Assembly: GCF_023065955.2 (NCBI RefSeq)
Contig: NW_026622874.1
Location: forward strand, 80,064,917-80,128,916
Length of the DNA stretch: 64,000 nt
Source: Ursus arctos
Lineage: Eukaryota > Chordata > Mammalia > Carnivora > Ursidae
Direction of reading: 5' to 3'
Positions within the stretch are counted from its first letter, which is position 1. Each line of letters begins with the position of its first letter. The notes under the pieces are model-generated. The model was not told the origin of the DNA, ran no database searches, and was given only the letters and a program-made list of their open reading frames with translations. This document shows, piece after piece, positions 61,681-64,000 of this stretch. A program made the position numbers and the translations under genes.

Positions 61681-62123
61681 AGCAAAAATTCTTAATTTTA
61701 ACGTTGTCATGCTTACCAATTTTCTTTCTGAAGAATGTTTTTTTGCCTTGGTGAAGAAGTATTTTCTTATCCTGGGATCATAAAGATATCTTTCTATATA
61801 TTCTTCTGCAAGTTTAACCAGTTTTATCTTTCATTTTGAAGTCGGTAAATCCATTGGAAATTAGATTTTGTGTATGGCAGGAGATAGAGATCTACCATGT
61901 GGATGACCAGTTGTCCTGACATCATGTATTTCATACACCATTCCCCAGTGATCTGTAGTGCCCCCTGTGTCATGGATGAAGTTCTCATACATTTGTGATT
62001 CTGGTCTGGGTGCACTAGTGGTAGTCATTAGTCTCCCAGCATGAATAACACCCTATCCTAAATCTTATAGCTTCATAATAATTCTTGATATCTGGTGGGG
62101 CAGTTCTCCTTTCCTTATTCCTT

Positions 62124-62297
62124 TTTTTCCCCCCTAAAGATTTTATTTACTTATTTTTGTGCACATGGGAGGGGGTGCAGAGGGAGAAGCAGACTCCCGC
62201 CGAGCAGGGAACCCGATGTGGGACTGGATCCCAGGACCTGGGATCATGACCTGAGCCGAAGGCAGATGCTTAACCGAATGAGGCCACCCAGGCGCCC
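62124..62297 (-). repeat. Can-SINE, antisense
   Basis: AAAGATTTTATTTACTTATT then GGCCACCCAGGCGCCC. A CTCC.TTTCCTT string repeats on both sides. Confidence 0.9.
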
Positions 62298-62440
62298 TCC
62301 CCTTTCCTTTTTCTTCAGAAGCATCTTGGCTGTCTATGGGTCTTTGCTCTTCCGTATCAAGTTTAGAATTAGCCTGTCATATTTCTTGCAAACTCATATT
62401 GGGATATTAATTGCTGCTGCATAAAATATACAAGGCAATT

Positions 62441-62689
62441 GGAAAAGTATTGACATTTTTTTATGATTTTGAATTTCTCTGTCTATAAACACGGCATGGT
62501 TTTTTTTTTTTTTCATTTGTCTTTAATGTTTTTAATAAATTAAAAATTCTGTTTCTTTAAAGAAAGCAAACAAAAACAAAACAAAAACAAACAAAAGGAA
62601 TCAGGGTGCAGTTAATAGTTTAGGTAAAAGAAAGACTTTTGAATTCTGAAACTTCTAAAACTCTAGAAATGCTCACAAGATAAAAATGA
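62441..62689. other. A/T-rich spacer
   Basis: Contains a T-tract at 62501-62512 and an AAACAAAAACAAAACAAAAA stretch near 62570-62597. No gene. Confidence 0.4.
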
Positions 62690-63960
62690 GGCTATTTCTG
62701 GAAAGGTCATACTCCAAAGAGGTTTCCTCCTTTTGCAAGAGACTGGGAAATGCAGAAAAAGGCATGTTCTTTGCACAAAAGAGGTAGGAGGAGCAACAGT
62801 GAGAAAAGGAATGCAGGCCTGGTCCGGACATGTGGGGGAAAGCTGTCTCCCCAGATGTTTTCTCTTTCAATTTGGGAAGTATTTATGTTCTCGTGACCAG
62901 ATGGTGTCCAGGTCCAGTCAGGGTCTGGTGCCTTCTTTAAATGTGTCCCGTGGACCCAAGAGCCCATTCCCTGGGATTTGGCAGCACAAGGTTTGGTTAG
63001 CAGTATCCGATAAGGTCCTCTCAAGGGAGGTTGAAGAGAATCTCTGTGGAAGTGTCTTTCCCAAGAGAAAGAATCCCCAGCTTGCAGGGTGTGATGGTCA
63101 AGATAATTATCCCCTGGGAGTGGACACTGAAAAGATTGCTCTGCTACAACAATGTTCATTTTGATAGAAGCAACTAGATCTTTGCATTATTGAAATATAT
63201 CCCCTTTTCTCAACTCCAGGTCAAAAGGGGGCAGAGGTCAAATGCATGGATGTCCAGTGACTATCTCCAAGGTTGGGAGTCAGAGCTCCAAAGGGGATGG
63301 CCTTGAGATTTAGAAGAAGTATTGGCAATGCCTTTGGCCCAGGTCATTGGAAAGTCTCTGCAGATTTTGCCAATTGGGTCCCCAGTGTTGCCATTATGGT
63401 GTTGGACCAGTTGTGAGGTTAGGGGATAGTAATGTACAATGAAAGTATTGTAAAACCGGCCAAAGATCACAAACTCAGTGAAATGCCTGCACGGTAGAAT
63501 GGGTTTTCTGGTCATTGTGCTGTTCAAGAGAGCTTTTCCCGGAGAGAGAATTTTTTCTAACAGGATTTTAGCCACAGAAGAGTCATTGGCCTTTCTACAA
63601 GGGAAAGCTTTGGTCCAGTGAGATAACATAGGCACATTGACTAACACAAACTTATTTCCATGAGATGAGAAAGTTGCATGAAATCCACTTGCCATATCTC
63701 AAATGGTTCATTGAGCAGTCTAAAATGCCCAGGGGAGGTATGGATTTGTTTTCCAGGATCGTATTTTGGACAAGTGGGACAAGCAAGGTTGGCACTTTCT
63801 GCAGTCTTCTTAGCATTTCCCCACCAATACTGGTTCATCAACCCTATCAGTTTGTCAGTAGACCAATGGTTTAATATTTGTACAGTTGTCAGGAGTGGGA
63901 ATTTTAGAATTTTGGAGATGGCCATATTGTTATTTGATCCAAACCGGAATTCTCTCTTTT
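62690..63960 (-). pseudogene. Endogenous retrovirus pol (integrase) remnant, continues to or past the window edge
   Basis: The minus strand encodes, in order, a zinc-binding-type motif region with CPTCPKY near 63770, the catalytic core start (DFMQLSH, then LSHWTKAFPCRKA), and, after a gap, a C-terminal domain with LRGPYRILLT near 63000. The pattern resembles gammaretrovirus-like (class I) endogenous elements. Frames are broken at about 63640-63700 and again between 63160 and 63260, and part of the catalytic core is degraded, so no functional integrase is encoded. No LTR lies inside the window. Confidence 0.85.
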
Positions 63961-64000
63961 TATCAACTAGTCATCAGATTCCCAACATTGTTTCTCCTTG

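Larger units (their letters stand above)
60680..62440 (-). mobile_element. Old L1 fragment, ORF2 C-terminal region, split by SINEs
   Basis: Antisense, diverged L1: NNATGCTGCAA-type and TATTCTGGATATTGATCTGT-like blocks occur in the order of an antisense L1 ORF2 end. Two Can-SINEs interrupt it at 61467 and 62124. No intact frame. Confidence 0.65.

Overview
This window is nuclear DNA from a carnivoran mammal, most likely a caniform and probably a bear (the exact family is an inference). The evidence is the density of tRNA-Lys-derived Can-SINEs in both orientations (body beginning like GGGCGCCTGGGTGGC, CT-rich stretch, A-tail) and carnivoran L1 elements whose 3' ends read like ATGTACTGTATGGTGACTAA. 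There is no bacterial-style gene organisation; nearly all long open frames outside one split gene are L1 or endogenous-retrovirus pieces.

Layout. 1-13.5 kb: nested L1 elements on the minus strand (one close to full length, 7.35-13.53 kb), Can-SINEs and a degenerate minisatellite. 13.5-17.3 kb: unique sequence with old MIR remnants. 17.3-20.84 kb: a 5'-truncated plus-strand L1 with a Can-SINE inside its ORF2. 21.0-56.9 kb: one split plus-strand gene of the TANGO1 (MIA3)/cTAGE5 (MIA2) family. 56.9-59.4 kb: GC-rich unique sequence with two identical CTCF-like motifs. 59.4-62.5 kb: more L1 and SINE. 62.7-64 kb: a broken endogenous-retrovirus integrase on the minus strand, running off the window.

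The central object is the TANGO1/cTAGE5-like gene. I could chain 14 upstream exons in matching splice phase: a hydrophobic N-terminal exon (21410), a transmembrane exon (24859), a 22-nt microexon (29306), a shortened series of coiled-coil exons (31041-35989) and two linker exons (36113 and 37146). Together they encode 382 codons without a stop. After this comes a 17-kb array of seven tandem units of about 2.43 kb. Each unit carries two exons: exon A (154 nt, phase 0 to 1, proline-rich, homologous to the Sec23-binding domain of the family) and exon B (83 nt, phase 1 to 0). One A+B pair is 237 nt, so each unit adds 79 residues without changing frame, and all 14 exons keep AG/GT splice sites. The proline-rich tail of an ER-exit-site cargo receptor therefore seems to have been multiplied by unequal crossing-over.

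Two copies are damaged: A2 lacks one base and has an early stop, and A7 lacks two bases. Because B-to-A junctions are all phase 0, skipping a damaged A+B pair would restore the frame. Whether the locus makes protein, or is a decaying paralogue whose array expanded anyway, cannot be settled from sequence alone. The 3' end (candidate terminal exon at 56517 with AATAAA at 56892) and the promoter (inverted CCAAT and an RFX-like X-box near 21.05 kb) are candidates only.
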